DNA from: Gamsiella multidivaricata
Lineage: Eukaryota > Mortierellomycota > Mortierellomycetes > Mortierellales > Mortierellaceae
NCBI RefSeq assembly: GCF_025024155.1
Contig: NW_026251750.1
Coordinates: 1-64,000 of the forward strand
Direction of reading: 5' to 3'
Length of the DNA stretch: 64,000 nucleotides
This document shows, piece by piece, positions 45,995 to 59,400 of this stretch; within the stretch, counting starts at the first letter, position 1; each line of letters opens with the position of its first letter. Made by a program: the position numbers and the translations under genes. Under the pieces are notes generated by a model. The model was not told the DNA's origin. It searched no databases and worked only from the letters and a program-made list of their open reading frames with translations.

Positions 45995-48900
45995 GTTGCT
46001 GCTGTGTTACGGGGTGTGGCGGATGTGAGGGGAAGTCGGAGAAATGGGGGTGTGCTAGAGGCGCAATTGGAGCTCCAGCGACAAGGAAGGGGAGGGGCGA
46101 AGGGAGAAGGAATAGGGACCTCGAAGGAAATTAAAACAGGTGCGGAGAAAAAGAGGAGAGAAAAGAAGAGAGGAGGCACTTCTTGGTCCTTTTTTAAAAG
46201 ATGTGAGCACACCGGTCAGTGAAGGGAGGGAGACGAGGGCAGCAAAGCGGAGACAGAAAAGAAAACCCTTTTTTGGGTCCCTTTTATCTTCTTTCAACAA
46301 TCCCAAGCACCGCCGACTAAACTCTCACTCTCGCTACAGCTCTGTATACACCTGAGAACTTCCCCGCAGTGCGATGTATGCATGGAGGATGAGTGAAGAG
46401 GGTACGTGTGAGCGATGCACCAACAGTAGAGCTGACCCGTATTTTTTCGTGCCCATGGGTTTGGCTTCTGTTGTTATGCTTTGTTTGTTCATCTCCCATG
46501 TTTTGTTTACTTTTCTTCCACTCCCTTGCTCCCTCTATCGCATGTCCGAGAATCAGCTGTAAACAAGAATGAAAAAAGTGGATTTGCCCATTGTATCCGG
46601 ACATTTTATTTAGGTCGGCTTTGCTGAAGCTACAGTGCTGTTTTCTACTTCTTTACCACAGCGGCATCCAAGCCGTTTCTGCCCCATCCGTGCGCGCACG
46701 CATCTCTTGTATTCTCCCTATCTTGTCCGCTTCCTAAACTAAATAGAGTCGAGGGATGGGGATGAATTTGGAAAATTGCGGGGAAACCTAGTTCTGAATC
46801 GAATTGAATTAAAGGAGAGCTCCGCTGCTCACTCTCATCTCAAGCGATAACATGAAAAGACACGTACAGCTCTGTAAGTACTGGACCAGCACCAAGGCTG
46901 TCTATCATCAGCGCGGCTCTAGTCTACAGTAAGAGGTGAAGCGCATAGATACTCAAAGTGCCAGTGCTCTTTAAAATGCTCTCTTTTACTACTCTTGCCT
47001 AAGCACGCGGCAACATGCAAGCCCTGGGGACAATTGCCGTAGCAGTGGCTGATTCCCTTTGGCCCCTGGTCATGGATAGATCAACGCTTGTGCAGTTGCG
47101 TTGCCGCTCCCACTTATTGTATTTGTCGTAAAGTTCGCTCTTGCAGAAGTTCCCAAGAGGTTCTCTCCATTCACATCCGCCTATCGTATCGGCGTGCGTG
47201 CTGCACTAGTCTATGGGCCCATCAATATTTCCACTCTCTGTTGTATCTTTTGGCTGTGTTTAAAACGACAACGGCCACGATTGCGTGCGCGAGGTGAACG
47301 AAAAGGGCTTTATGCGCCAAAAGGGCCATATGCAATAAGTCTGTGAGCACATTTTACATTATGTACTACTTTCTAGCTATAATCGGCAATGGCACCAATG
47401 TCACGAAACATACAACAGACGGCATTTTGACAAAGCAGGTTGCCGGGAATCATGAGCAGCCTTCACGCCTTAATCTTTCTTTTTTTTTTTGCAACTCTTA
47501 ATTTTTAAGTTAGGCGGATAGTGCTGAGTGCCAACATCGTGTGAGGGTACCTCCCTAATTTGGTAGCCAGAACCGGGCGGGGAAGCCGGCATTTTCCATC
47601 CTACATACACAAGGAAATCCATTGTTGGCTTTAATGATTGAGAGAACGGTCAGCACCAAGAACGCTCTGAGGAGTATTAATAGTCTACAAGAGTCATAAA
47701 CAGACCTAGTCGTCGTGCTGTGCAATAGGGTAAAACATTGCTCTCATCGTTTCCCCAGAAGGTCCTTCCCCGTCCTCCATTCCTTCACGGAACATGTGTA
47801 TGCGCTGTGTGGACACGGGCAGTACAAAAATGTAAGCAACCGCGACCAGACCGTTCATTTGGCAATCAAGGATACTTATCTATATCATTGACAGCTACAC
47901 CAGCTGATAGTGTGCCACCTTCCTTCGTTTTCTCGGAAGAAAAAAGTACATGGGTGAAGTAGCTCCATCTTTGCACGATTTGTGGAGAAAGAGTCCCCAT
48001 CAGTCACCGTTCAGGGGATTTACAACCACGAGAAACGCAGGTTAGCAGGTTAGTCTAGCATGTTAGCATGTCTTCAATGCAATACAACTGGCGGGCGGAA
48101 TGACTCGCTTCTCCTTATTCCTTTGTCTAACGTCGCACAACGGGCCATAGGCTGAACACAAGTAGTTATCGGGAGGATGTGGGAAACCTCAATCAGATGC
48201 CATTCGGGTACCCTCTGCGATCTAGGAGCTCGCAAATGAATGAGATTGAGAAAATGGAAATGGCAAGAGTAGAGTGTCCCCGAACATCTCACGTAGTTTC
48301 CACAAAGCCTACCCCTCATTCAACAACATTCGTTCGTTTGAGAGAGTGCGTATCTTTGAAAGAGGCTATCCAATAAGATAAGAAACGGTGGACTTTGAAA
48401 ACAATACCCCACACATTTGGATCAATCACATTCCGCGTTGAATACCAACTCTATAGTACGTTAAACCTTCTTGTTCTTCGTTGTGCCTCTGATCATCTAG
48501 AGTATTTCATAGTAAGAAACTGACGGTCGGATTGTGCAATCGTGGACAGTGGCAATCAGAAGTAAGGGATTGGAACACCACCCAGTGATCCAATGAGGAC
48601 TACGGTGCATCGACACGGTATATGGATGTGTACATATGCTAGGTACGCGTTCCTTCTCACGTTTTTGCATCGAATCCATGATAGATGCTACACACGTTCT
48701 TTAGAACATGATCGATAATGTAGTTCGCTGTTTCCATGTAGTCTTAGACTAAGGCTACCCCGCATTTTTTAGTCTTTATTCATGTGGTTTCTTTACCCCT
48801 GCACCCTTTTTACCCCGCACTTGCTCCATTTCCTTATGCAGATCAATAGCACGTCTATGCACGCGGTGGCACGAAACACAAGGAAACGTGAGATGAGAAA

Positions 48901-49042
48901 ACAAATCACCCACTTTTTTTCTTGTTGAATCGTTCCTTCAAAAATTCACGAGCGCATACACATGCATCTTTGATATCATGTCTGTGTACTGTGCGTGCGT
49001 TATCGTTGGTCAGTTCTTTCGTGGGGAAGAGTCCTTGCTCCC

Positions 49043-49097
<55 letters not shown>

Positions 49098-50461
49098 GGA
49101 AGAGAGAGAGAGAGAGGGGAAATGGCGGATGTGGTTTCTGTTACCATAAACAGCTGGACACCGTAGCGTACCCTTCTTCCGAGTAGGAGGGAAAAAAAAA
49201 CCTTGATAGCAGAAATAGTCTGAGGCAAGCAGTAAAGAAGAGAAATTCAAGGGTGACGGTGTACATCTCAGTGGGCTACGAGCCAAACATACGTTTGAAC
49301 AACCTTCCGGAAGTAGGGCAACATACATCGGTCCTGCTCTGATGTAACAAAAGATCTTCGCGGCTTCTTTTCCTGAGCTATCCCACAGTAGAGAACGAGA
49401 GAGACAAACAAAATACGGCACAGAATGATATGGTCATGGAATTAGAGCTCGCTCCCTCCTTTCGCTCGTCATTGCAATATGTGCTAGTCTAGCATGGAGG
49501 TAGCAAAATCACAAGGTTTTGTTTTTGTATGCATCAAATATGCACAATGGTTGGTTTGCCATTGTTTGTTTTGTCTGCTCAAAATGGGTACTCGGAAAAT
49601 GCGGGGAAAAAACACAGACGACTTCCAAAAACCGGTTTCTGTCTGCAAAAAAAGGACGCAGCATTACCATGTTCCCCATTCCTGGGATTATCTATCAAAA
49701 AGAACCCGGGCCCCTCGTTACGGTCATACGCGGGGACGCAGTGCGCCTTGCTTCTTTATTTATTTTTTTTCTACTGAACCACATGTGCCTTGGTTTAGCG
49801 GATACGCAAGGGCATATCGGATTTCGCGTTCTCTCCGAGTACGGTGCCATGAACATGCGAAAACAACATCGTAGTGTCCCTGGGCACGAAAACATTATCA
49901 GTTTCGCCCTCCATCTCCATCTCCATAGTGGGTTCAATTTTCTCCGCATTAATTTTCGCCGATGATAACAGAAGTACTATCAACTCATAATGTTTTCGTC
50001 CGCATAATATCCGCCTCGTTGTTCGCTGTAGTACCTTCCTACCACGGATATATCCGAGCTACAGAAAACCCAGTAGGAGGTGTCCGTTCTAAATTCTCCA
50101 CCGAACTCCACCCACTATCCTGGAACGTTTATATCTATTTTGCAGATAAACTGTAGATCCAATTGAAGTCGGGAAGTTATTTTCCTCCGCGCCTTAATAT
50201 GAATCTGGCTGCTTGGCAAACAAAAAAAAAAAAAAAGACAGCCGCAAAGTCGACTATCACAAAACGCGGGCAAAAACTTCTCTCTACCGTAGAATGACCT
50301 CTCTTCTGACGCGTCTTTCCTCCTACGCTCTCGCGCTTCGCTGTTCGCAGTTCGCCTATCCACATTCTCGCATTTTTACAATACAAACAATCGAGTAGGA
50401 GTATTCACATTGAATTTTATTTCAGAACACCATCTCTGCCGACCTACTTCTCTTCCACTCG
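45995..50461. other. Gene-poor region
   Basis: 46.0-46.3 kb is the azgA upstream region, purine-rich on the plus strand. From 46.3 to 50.4 kb I find only short ORFs without family signals. Notable content is the T/G homopolymer junction at 49045-49117. 49.5-50.1 kb has overlapping ORFs of 126-148 codons in two frames, which I do not accept as genes. Confidence 0.5.
49045..49117. repeat. T32-G23-(AG)n compound homopolymer tract
   Basis: Thirty-two T (49045-49076) directly followed by twenty-three G (49077-49099) and then about eight AG units. Such a G run could form a G-quadruplex and is very prone to length error in sequencing. Confidence 0.9.
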
Positions 50462-53400
50462 CTATATCCTCTCATCGCCATTCTTGACACTATATCTCAT
50501 ACCGAGCGATGGGATAAACCGGCTCTGAAAGATCCGCTCCAGCATCCGAGCCTTTGTAAAATACGCCGTGAGCGTCGACCGGTCGCCTGCCGCCTGCATT
50601 GTCGCCCGGATCTGTGCGATCGACATATTGCGACCCGTATCCAGAAACGTGCAGATCCGCTCAAAGACCTCATAAGGCATATTCACAAGGTTTGCCATCA
50701 CTTTGTGGGCATTATAGTCTTGCTGCAGTTGCAGTTGTGGGGAGTGCGATCGGGATGGATACTGTTGGAGGTGCGGGAGGGCGACTGTGCTCCCGTGTGT
50801 TGGTGATGATCCAGTCGGCGCAGTCGTATTCGAAGAGAGAGAGGAGGAGGAAATGCGCCGAACAATCGATGCGGGGCGCGTGTGGGTGTTTTTTCCACCA
50901 TCCTCCCCATCCTCACCATTCAAGATCACCGCCGCTTGAGACTTTCCGATTGACAACAACGACGCCGATGATTTTGCTGAGTTTGTCCGCAGGAGTCCGA
51001 CCCTCTTCAACAGATTCCACGCGCCACCACTGCTCTGTTGCTGTAGCAGTTGGAGCTGTTGCGACATCAACATCCGCTGTTGCACTGGTCGACCCAGGAG
51101 CACAACTCTCGAGAGCGTCAGGATATGACACGCGGCTGAATACAGAGCCTGTTGCCAGATAAAGTTCCTAGTCAACGAATGCTGGATCGATTCGTACAGC
51201 GTATGTCGATCCTCCGAATTATAATCGAGCTGGATTCCCTTCATGGACCTGTTTTTCGAGAGCCCCTGCGCCAGCGCCCAGTAGCCATCGACCAAGATAT
51301 CCGGATTCGCAGTTAGTCCCAGATTTTGGAGCCCCCTTGCAGAAGGGAGGACCTCGGCGATGGCCATGGCACCCTCGGTGGATATACAGCAGTTCGTGCA
51401 CACGATACTCTCGAGGGTCGAATTTGCCGCCACGCCCTTCATCAGCTCCTGAACAGCCTCGCTCGATAAGATGTTATACGACAGATTGATATCACGCAGA
51501 CTCGTGTTTGTCCTCAACACCTCCGCCAAGGCCTTCATCCCTTCGATGCTCTGACCGCTCCCGATATGGTTCAACTCCAGATCCAAGCCGACCAACGTCG
51601 TGTTCCTCTTCAGACTCGCGCAAATCTTGATCAGCCCTTCCTCGCCGATATTGTTGTGCGGGATATACAGATACGTCAAATTCCGGTTTGACACCAACGC
51701 TATGGCCATGGCCGTCGCGCCTAACGCGCCCATCTCATTCAAATCCAGACTCAACGAACTCAACGACCGGTTGAATCGGACGGCCTCCGCAATCATCACA
51801 CAACCCTCGGTTCCCAATCCATTCGACCCGACGTTCAGATGCCTCAGCACCCGATTCTTCCTCAACAGCATAGCCAATGGTGTTGCACCCGGCTTCTTGA
51901 AGTTATTCGATTGCAGACATAACCGTGTCAGTGAGCGGTTACAGACGAGGGCCTCACAAAGGATCTCACACCCAAGCGCCGTGATCCGATTAGATGACAG
52001 ATCCAGTTCCTTCAAAGTCGTGCTCTTCTCAACGGCCTTTGCGATCGCCTTGATCGCCTTGTCGTCCACACTCGCCCTCGTCATGCTCAGCGTCGTTATC
52101 GTTCTGTTGTACTTGAAGGCCTCGAAGAGAAGTTTGAACGCATCCTGACTGATCGTGTTACGGTCGAGTTTGAGTGTCCGGATATTGGCGGCTTCCGAAG
52201 ATCGGACCAACCGGGCGAGGAGCCGTGCGTCCGTTGCAGAGATCACCATAGTTTTAATATTGATAGTTTGTAAGGTCGTCGAGTCCTTTCCAGCGAGGAA
52301 CCGGATCAATGCATCGAGTTTTGTGTCCGAGAGCTGCAGAAAGTTGCCGCGATGAATATCCGAAATCACGGTCGCATACAAAACATCGACCATAGCATGA
52401 GAGGATGAGGACGCCGCCGCTGAGGTGGAGGAGGGCGAGGATGACGTGAAAGTGGGATGGGACCCTGGTGCAAGGCTGACATCACTCTTATCGGTTGCTG
52501 AGCGGCTAAAGTTAATACTTGGGATCGAGAACGAGTTTGTGTGTGGGCGCGGTATGCTGCTGCGCTTCTTCTTGCCCAGTGGTGCCGTTGTTGTGGTCGA
52601 CACTGACGAGACAGGCATACTGTGGTTTCGGGAGAGTTTGAGCATCTTGGTCAGAACACTGTCGCTGGAACCGTGACTGCGGACGCTGTTGCTGTTGCTT
52701 TGGTTGTTCGACCTCTTGTAAAGTGGGATTCGCGGGAGCGAAAGCGAGCTCACACGTCCTGCAAGACTGGTGTGTTTGTGGGTCTGGGCTGAGGGGAACG
52801 GCTCTGGTAAAGAGTATTGTTGTTGTTGTTGTTGTACTTGTTCTTGCTGTCGCCGATGTGTGCTGAAATCGCCACTACTGCTACCAGAGGAGCTTAGGTC
52901 TACTACAGAGACGGCAGTGGCTGCAATGGTGGTTGTACTCGCGACCTTGTTGCTACAGCGTCTATGTTTGTCGAAAAGCCGAGCCCACGAACTGGTCCTT
53001 GTCTGGGGCTGTGTGCTGGTAATAGATGGGAGCGTTGGAGATAAGTTGCAACTGTAGGAGGAAAAGGAGGACGATGCAAGGTAAGAGCAGCGGCTATTAA
53101 GTGTTGATGGGTCAACAGTCGGGTTCTTCGCACAAGAGGGCTTGGTCTGTGGGTGAAGACTTGTGTGATCGAGATTGGAGCGATTGCGCACAGATGTCGG
53201 TGCTGAGTCAGGGGTTGCTGGGACTACAATTGATGGTACTGACAATAGCGGTGGTACTGGTTCCGAGAGGGGCTCGACAGAAGTGGGATGTAAAGAAGAT
53301 AGTGTTGAGAGTGTGCAATCAAGCTCTTGACTATCCGCTGCAACAAACGATGATGCGGATGAGGATGGTAATACAAAGACTGGAGTGGCGGAGGGGGAAG

Positions 53401-54645
53401 AACAAGGGGTTGATGACAAAGAAGGAGGATTAGGACGAGTTGGACAGCAACGCGGCGGAGAATGAGGTAAGGAAGAAGCGGAAGTGGAGGTGTCAGGAAA
53501 CTGTTTATTCAAACGAGCGAGCAAGGGGTTGAAGCTGTTCTGAAGGGATCTGTCGACAGCGATGTTGCTGCTGCTGCTGCCACCACTGAGGGAATTAGCA
53601 GCAGTGCTGCAAGGTGGAGGAAGGAGAGGAGTCGTGTAAGAAAGAGCGGGATCAGTTCCTACTGGATGAAAAAGGAAATCTGAGGGTCAGCACGACAACA
53701 CCGTACTTTCGTACTTTCTAACACCACCACTGCCACCGCTGCATACTTCTCATTCATGCATTCACTCATTCCATTGCACTTGCAAGAAGACAAAGAAAAC
53801 GACTTATGAGCAAGGAGGGCGAGAAGGAGGGCGAGAAGAAGAGAAGGAGACTGAGGACAAAGGAGGCAGAGTATGCTTATCTGTTTCAAGTAGAAAAATG
53901 CACCAGTCCGTTGCACAGCAAGAACTACTTATAGTAGACAGAGCAGTGGGGAGCGTGAAGAAGAGGCAGAAGAAGAGCGGGAGGAAGCGAGAGGTGCTCC
54001 TTTACGTTTTGCTACAGCGGGTTTTATTATCCCCGGGTAGTCGACTCGATTGTACTCCCTTCTGTCCGTTGGCGCCTTCCCCCCTCGTCGGTCGACCATC
54101 ATTTAGGGTTCGATTTTCATCACGATCGCGTCTTTTCTTTCTTTGCCGATAAACACGACAATGGCAACGAAAAAATGCCTCATGGCCCATGGTCTACCAT
54201 AGCATCCTCCTATTCTCGGTGCATATCGCACCCTGTGCACAGGAGCCAGGTTGCATATTCCCATTGTTGATTGTATCTGTCTTTTCCCTCCGATCGAAAA
54301 GAGCGGATAGAACACATGATGTATCTCGAGAACCTTAGTCAAACGAAGCTGCAGTATCAAAATCACTCCAGTACCGGCCTCAGCGCATCTTTACCGGACG
54401 GACAACAGGCACCAAGGGCAAGACAGGAACAGATGAAAGGAGAATGGGCAGTTCGTATGACGTCTTGAAGAAAACATGATCTGCTGCGGGGATCTCAGAA
54501 GGTTCCTCGGCAAAAACAACACGGGGGTGACACAGGCCGAGGGCAAGCAACTGTATCTTCAAGAAGTAACCCCACACGATGTTTTACCTGTGAATCCCGC
54601 CATCATTGCCTTGTTGTCTCGCTGAGTATTGCTACTTTCCATCAT
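50462..54645 (-). CDS. Large leucine-rich repeat (RNI-like) protein
   Basis: The main exon 50462..53661 is open for about 1,066 codons. It has no early ATG; a 5' exon 54588..54645 (ATG at 54645, donor GTAAAA) joins in phase across a 926-bp intron, giving 1,085 residues. Residues 1-400 are Ser/Thr/Pro-rich with Gln runs. About residues 450-800 form some twelve ribonuclease-inhibitor-type LRRs of 28-29 residues (for example LKELDLSSNRIT, LRHLNVGSNGLG, LTYLYIPHNNIG, LRDINLSYNILS). Then a Gln-rich linker, a Ser-rich region and a C-terminal helical segment (MPYEVFERICTFLDTGRNMS, similar to an F-box-like helix). Resembles NLRC3/RanGAP-like LRR proteins but has no NACHT or GTPase domain in view; probably a scaffold. 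The 5' exon is tentative. Confidence 0.75.
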
Positions 54646-56469
54646 ACCGTCGTAAACGTCATGTGGCACACTGCTCAACAATGCGGTAGACGTGAATGTG
54701 GAGTGAGTAGAGGTGGAAGTGGCAGTAAGAAGAAGAAGTGTGCTGTAGGTAGTTGATCTCGATTGCGTTGTCTTTGTTGCTGTCTTTGTTGTTGTCTGCT
54801 ATTTTTGGTGGTGGTGTTTCATAGGGGTTTCAGGACACCGCCTAGCGCATTCCCAGAATCGCGTCGTGTAAAATGAGAGTCCTGATGCTGATAAAAATGT
54901 GCAGATGTGGTTGTCTCGGTGAAAATCGGCCATGAAGGATCCATGGCAACCCTTGGTAATGATGGCAATAACGTGGGGGAGCCTGCTCTCATTGTAATAT
55001 CATGTGCTATGGGGACAGACCAGCTGTCGCACGTAATTGAATTTGTTGAACCCGATTGGACGGAACGTACGCGTCGTCGTTTGAATCTACGGGGTCGCTA
55101 ATGGTCGTAAATGCGGTCATTAAAGGTCGTTCATTCACACAGCGTTGCTATTGTTCAAGAGTCTATTATTGTCCTTGACAAAGCGTGTCATGAAAAATGG
55201 ATGTTGAAAGATGAGAAGGCATTCAGACTATGGTCTGTTGATCATTATAACGAGCGAAGCTTCGTAGTGAAGCCAGGAGCGAGGGAGGAAGATAAAAAGA
55301 GAGAGTAGGAAAGTGAGAGAATGAGAAAAAAAGTATAGCAAGCACTCTGCTGCAATTTCTGATATCGCTCTTCATTTCTTCGCGCTACCCTCTCCACTGC
55401 TTTCCTTCGCGTCGTCCAAGTCGCACGCATTTTTATTCTTTTCTTTTTTTGCATCTCGTCCACCTGTTCTCCACCTTCCCCTTCTATGTCTTCTTCACTA
55501 CGAAAGAAGCGAAAAGGGGGCACAACGGATCGTATGTATGTTAGATGCGGAGCAGTGCATGCATCGTATGGTCCAAAGCTGAACTTACACTGCTCTGTGC
55601 ACCGCAGACCACAGTTCGACAGTAACTCAGAAGCTCAAGAATGAATGCCACGAAGACGAGAGGCACATTGTTTATCATCTCCTTTGCACTACCAATCACG
55701 CTGTTTTCTTTCCCACCATCGATTTTATTCAAAACCCTCTACCGCAGACGAGGCAGCTGTTTAAATAAGAGTGTACTAGTCAGTGGTCTGTGTGCGACAA
55801 TCTGCAATATACCTTCTTTCCCAGGGACATCTACAAGGAAGCAGATTCTCCTTTCCAATACTCGCCTAGGAAGGAAATGGGAAGGGGTGAAGCTTGGACG
55901 TCTGGAGAACACGACAACGGCGAAGGCAGCACTTGCATGTACATGACAACAAAATCATATCTTACTTTGGCCACCCCTTTGCTCCTGGACCTCAATGGTC
56001 CCTTTCTCACGCCTCATCTTGTGTCATATCTGCTGCTCTATCCGACGTAGAAGGTTGCCCTCGGAGGCTAATACATATTTCCGTTCGATAGCTAGCATTC
56101 ACAGACGCATCCCTTGGCGTATAAAATCACCGGATTCTTCCGGGCATCATTGCCGGTTTTTACGAGCACACTGTCCTTTCAGAGAAGGATGAGAGAACCT
56201 TGACCAGCCTTTGTTACCCACCAAAGATAACACTGAATCCCTCTGTGCCCCGACACGAATGGATGATCGTCAGCTGAAGAGTTACTTTTTTGTTCGCGCA
56301 TCGTATGGACATCCTCAAAATGCATGCAAAAGTCATCGTTGTTCATTCTAGTCTATAAAAACAACGCAAAACGATAGTACCATGGTATTTATAGGCACGG
56401 TCGGCGCGAAAGTCGAGAACATACACTTTTTTGAGGCCCTTGTTGCGAATGAAATGGATTGGATTACGT
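54646..56469. other. Intergenic region
   Basis: Upstream of the LRR gene and 3' of the next minus-strand gene. No supported gene; short ORFs at 55.2-56.1 kb overlap one another on both strands. Confidence 0.5.
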
Positions 56470-59400
56470 TTATTGTTCATGAAAAAGAGAAATGTCCGTT
56501 ATCAGAGCCCGGTTGTTCCTGTTGGTCTGTTGCTGCATATCCCATCTTCTAAAGCCCTCTATTGGCTCATCCAAAATATCAAAATAATTGACCTGAGGAT
56601 CATCATGTAACAGATCAGCTACGAAATCTTCGTTGATAACATCCGCATTCTGCGCTCCAGAATTTGTAACGACATCGGTCATTGTTGGGCCAGTGAGTTG
56701 TGCATACGCCGTCGTCATTTGATCTACCGCTGGCTCCGCTTGGCCCATCATCACATGGTTCTGGGCTGGACATGGTGATGGAAGGGTTGAACCTAGCATA
56801 GGAACCAAATTGAAGAGCTCAGTCCCGTTCTGATTCATGTTTTCAATGCCTTTGAGACTGATAGGGTTGAGCTGATAGGGCACATACGCGGCAGCAGTCG
56901 CTAACACATCTAAGAACTGATGACCTTGATCGTACATCGGACCGGCAGGTAAAGATCCTAGAGCATTGTTTCCAAATACCATTGGACGGCTTTGATCCGC
57001 TGACAAAGAGCCAGAGACACTGCTACCAAAGATTGTGGTCTGAGTCTGGGCTACTGCAAAGCTTCTGTCCATATCAGCGACGTCGGCCAACATCTGCAAC
57101 GGCTGAGTATACATATCGCCATGGCCGTACAACTGACTGGATACCAAAGGCGCTGGAGCGTTGTTTTCAAAAAGCATTTGTTGGAGCTGACCCGTTGTTG
57201 AAGCCCCCGTAGCGCCGTTGTTGGAGATGATTGATTGAAGAGGCAAGACGCCCACTTCCATGGCTGCGTCAAGCAAGTTCCGAAGTTGCTGGCTCTCATC
57301 TGGAAGCTCCCTCGCCCCCAAAGCCTGGGTTGTCGGTCTCGCAAAGCCCTGCACAGAACTCATAGCAATCAGTTGCTGTGCTGCATCATGCTCCGCCATT
57401 GTACCACCGCTCGTTGACTGTGAATTTAAAGCCCCATCCGCTGTCGACCCCGGATCCACCTCTATGGTCTCCAACTGCGCTGGTTCCTGCATAGTGCTAC
57501 CGCGTCGACTATTCCGCGTCGATATTACTTCCTGCCTCCTCCTCTCCTTAGCTCTCGCCCTCGACTCTGCCTGTCGCTCCTCTCTCGTCTTGTGCTGCGT
57601 CGTATACTCAGGTAAGACGAGCCCAAGCGCCATACGACGAACGTGTGCCCTCCTGAATAGGTCCTGGAGACGTCGACCAAGTGCCTCGAGTGCATTGGGC
57701 TCGTCTGGGCGCGTTAGATCCGTGTTTTGGAAGAGCGGGAGTGTATGCGAGTAGAGTACTTGACCCATTGGATGTGCTTGTGATGTTGCTGCTACTGCTG
57801 TCCGCGTTGGCGCACATCTGAGGGATTCACGACGTCGCCTTGCTTGTGGTTCACTGCACGAGCCACTCGAGCTGGGCCTTTGTCGCTTCGAACCTGCGTT
57901 TACCGATGGTGGAGCCGTTCGAAGCGGCAGTGGGCTTAGTGGGGGCGAGAACGAAGACGCTAGCTGGCCCTCATGTGGATTATACTCGGAGGTTGGGAAG
58001 GCGATATACTGACAGGTCTTCAGAATGTTCTTCATCCTTCGTGTGCCGCCTGACCCAGGTGAGGCTTCAGTATTGGCGTTGATATCGTGCTGTTGTTCTC
58101 CAGTACCGCTGTGGACGCCACCGTTGATGGCCCTTTGCATCAGGGCTGCGCCGCCAAGGACCCATCCATTACGGGCTTGGGAAGCAGCGCGGGTCCGTTC
58201 GCTGGCGTTTTGGTCGCGGGTTTCATAGATGACATTGTTGGCGAGGAGAGCCATGTTGAAGTGGGTAGTGAAGCGCTGTTCGAGAGAGCGTAGGCGTAAG
58301 AGCTCTGTGAGTGCAGGGTTGAAGGATACCGATGCTTTGCTCTGCTGTGTTTTCTGCTGTTGTCGCTCTTGCTGCTGTCGTAACTGCTCTTCAAGTGGCT
58401 GCTGTTTGCCATAACCCTGCTGATTTTGCTGAAGCGCATCCAATGATCGCTGCTGCTGTTGAGATGGTGATAGACGCTCCAGTTGCAATCTTCGCCTCCT
58501 CTCCCTTAGAGCCGCGGTTTCCTGCTGCCGGTATTTACTAATATCATCCTGGGTCGGCACATCGTCCTCATCCCTGATCAAGAACAAAGCCCAAAGCTCT
58601 CGATAGGCTGCTCTCAGCGTCAACGCCTGCAGGTCGCAGTCGAACCAAGGGTGTAGAAGGAAGTAGGCAAACAATTTACGGATCTGGTTCTGTGAAAAGG
58701 TCACACCCCGAGGGAGGAGATGTGTGAACGCAGCAAAGAGTGATCGTGCTGGGTAGTATCGCGTATAATGTTGGCGAAGTAGTTGCGGTGTAGCTGACGG
58801 AGGAGAAGGAGGAGGGCGCGGGAAGGTGGGAAGGGAGGAATGGTCGTGACCAATAACGACTTCCCAGCCGAAGTGAAGTTTGGTGTTTTTGCGGGTGCGA
58901 GTGCTGCTGATTGGAAGCTGGCTATGGACTTGACATTTATCAGAGTGGCCTTCTTCTTTAATGCCGATGTAGTCGAGATTACCGTCGTATTCAGGATCCC
59001 TGCGGTTGTTGTTTAGGATAGCGTCAAGCTCGACTTCAGTCAATGAAGAGATATTGGGCTGAATACTAGATGAGGAGGAGAATGACGATGATGAAGAGAC
59101 ACGTCGAAGTTGGCTTATCTCTATAGCGCTGATGGACCTTCTTTCTCTCCATGGTGCTCTTCTGTTAGATCTAGGAGCCGTAGTATTCTCCATATTCACA
59201 GCGTTTTCAGTGACCGCAGTGTTTACAACATCCCCAACATCCTCGGTGTCTTCGGAAAGTTCGGAGTGCTCAGTATCTTCAATATCCTCCACAATTTTAA
59301 AATTCTCAGTACTAGAGCTATTGGAGTTGTTTGGGTTATTGGCATTATTAGTGGCATCCGTGAGCTTCGCAACAACTGCTGCCGCCATAATCCTTCGCAC

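Noticed and set aside
48906..49421. 171-codon ORF with poly-Lys/poly-Pro
   Set aside because: Generated by the T32-G23 homopolymer tract.
49494..49965. 126- and 148-codon plus-strand ORFs
   Set aside because: Overlap in different frames, no recognisable protein features.
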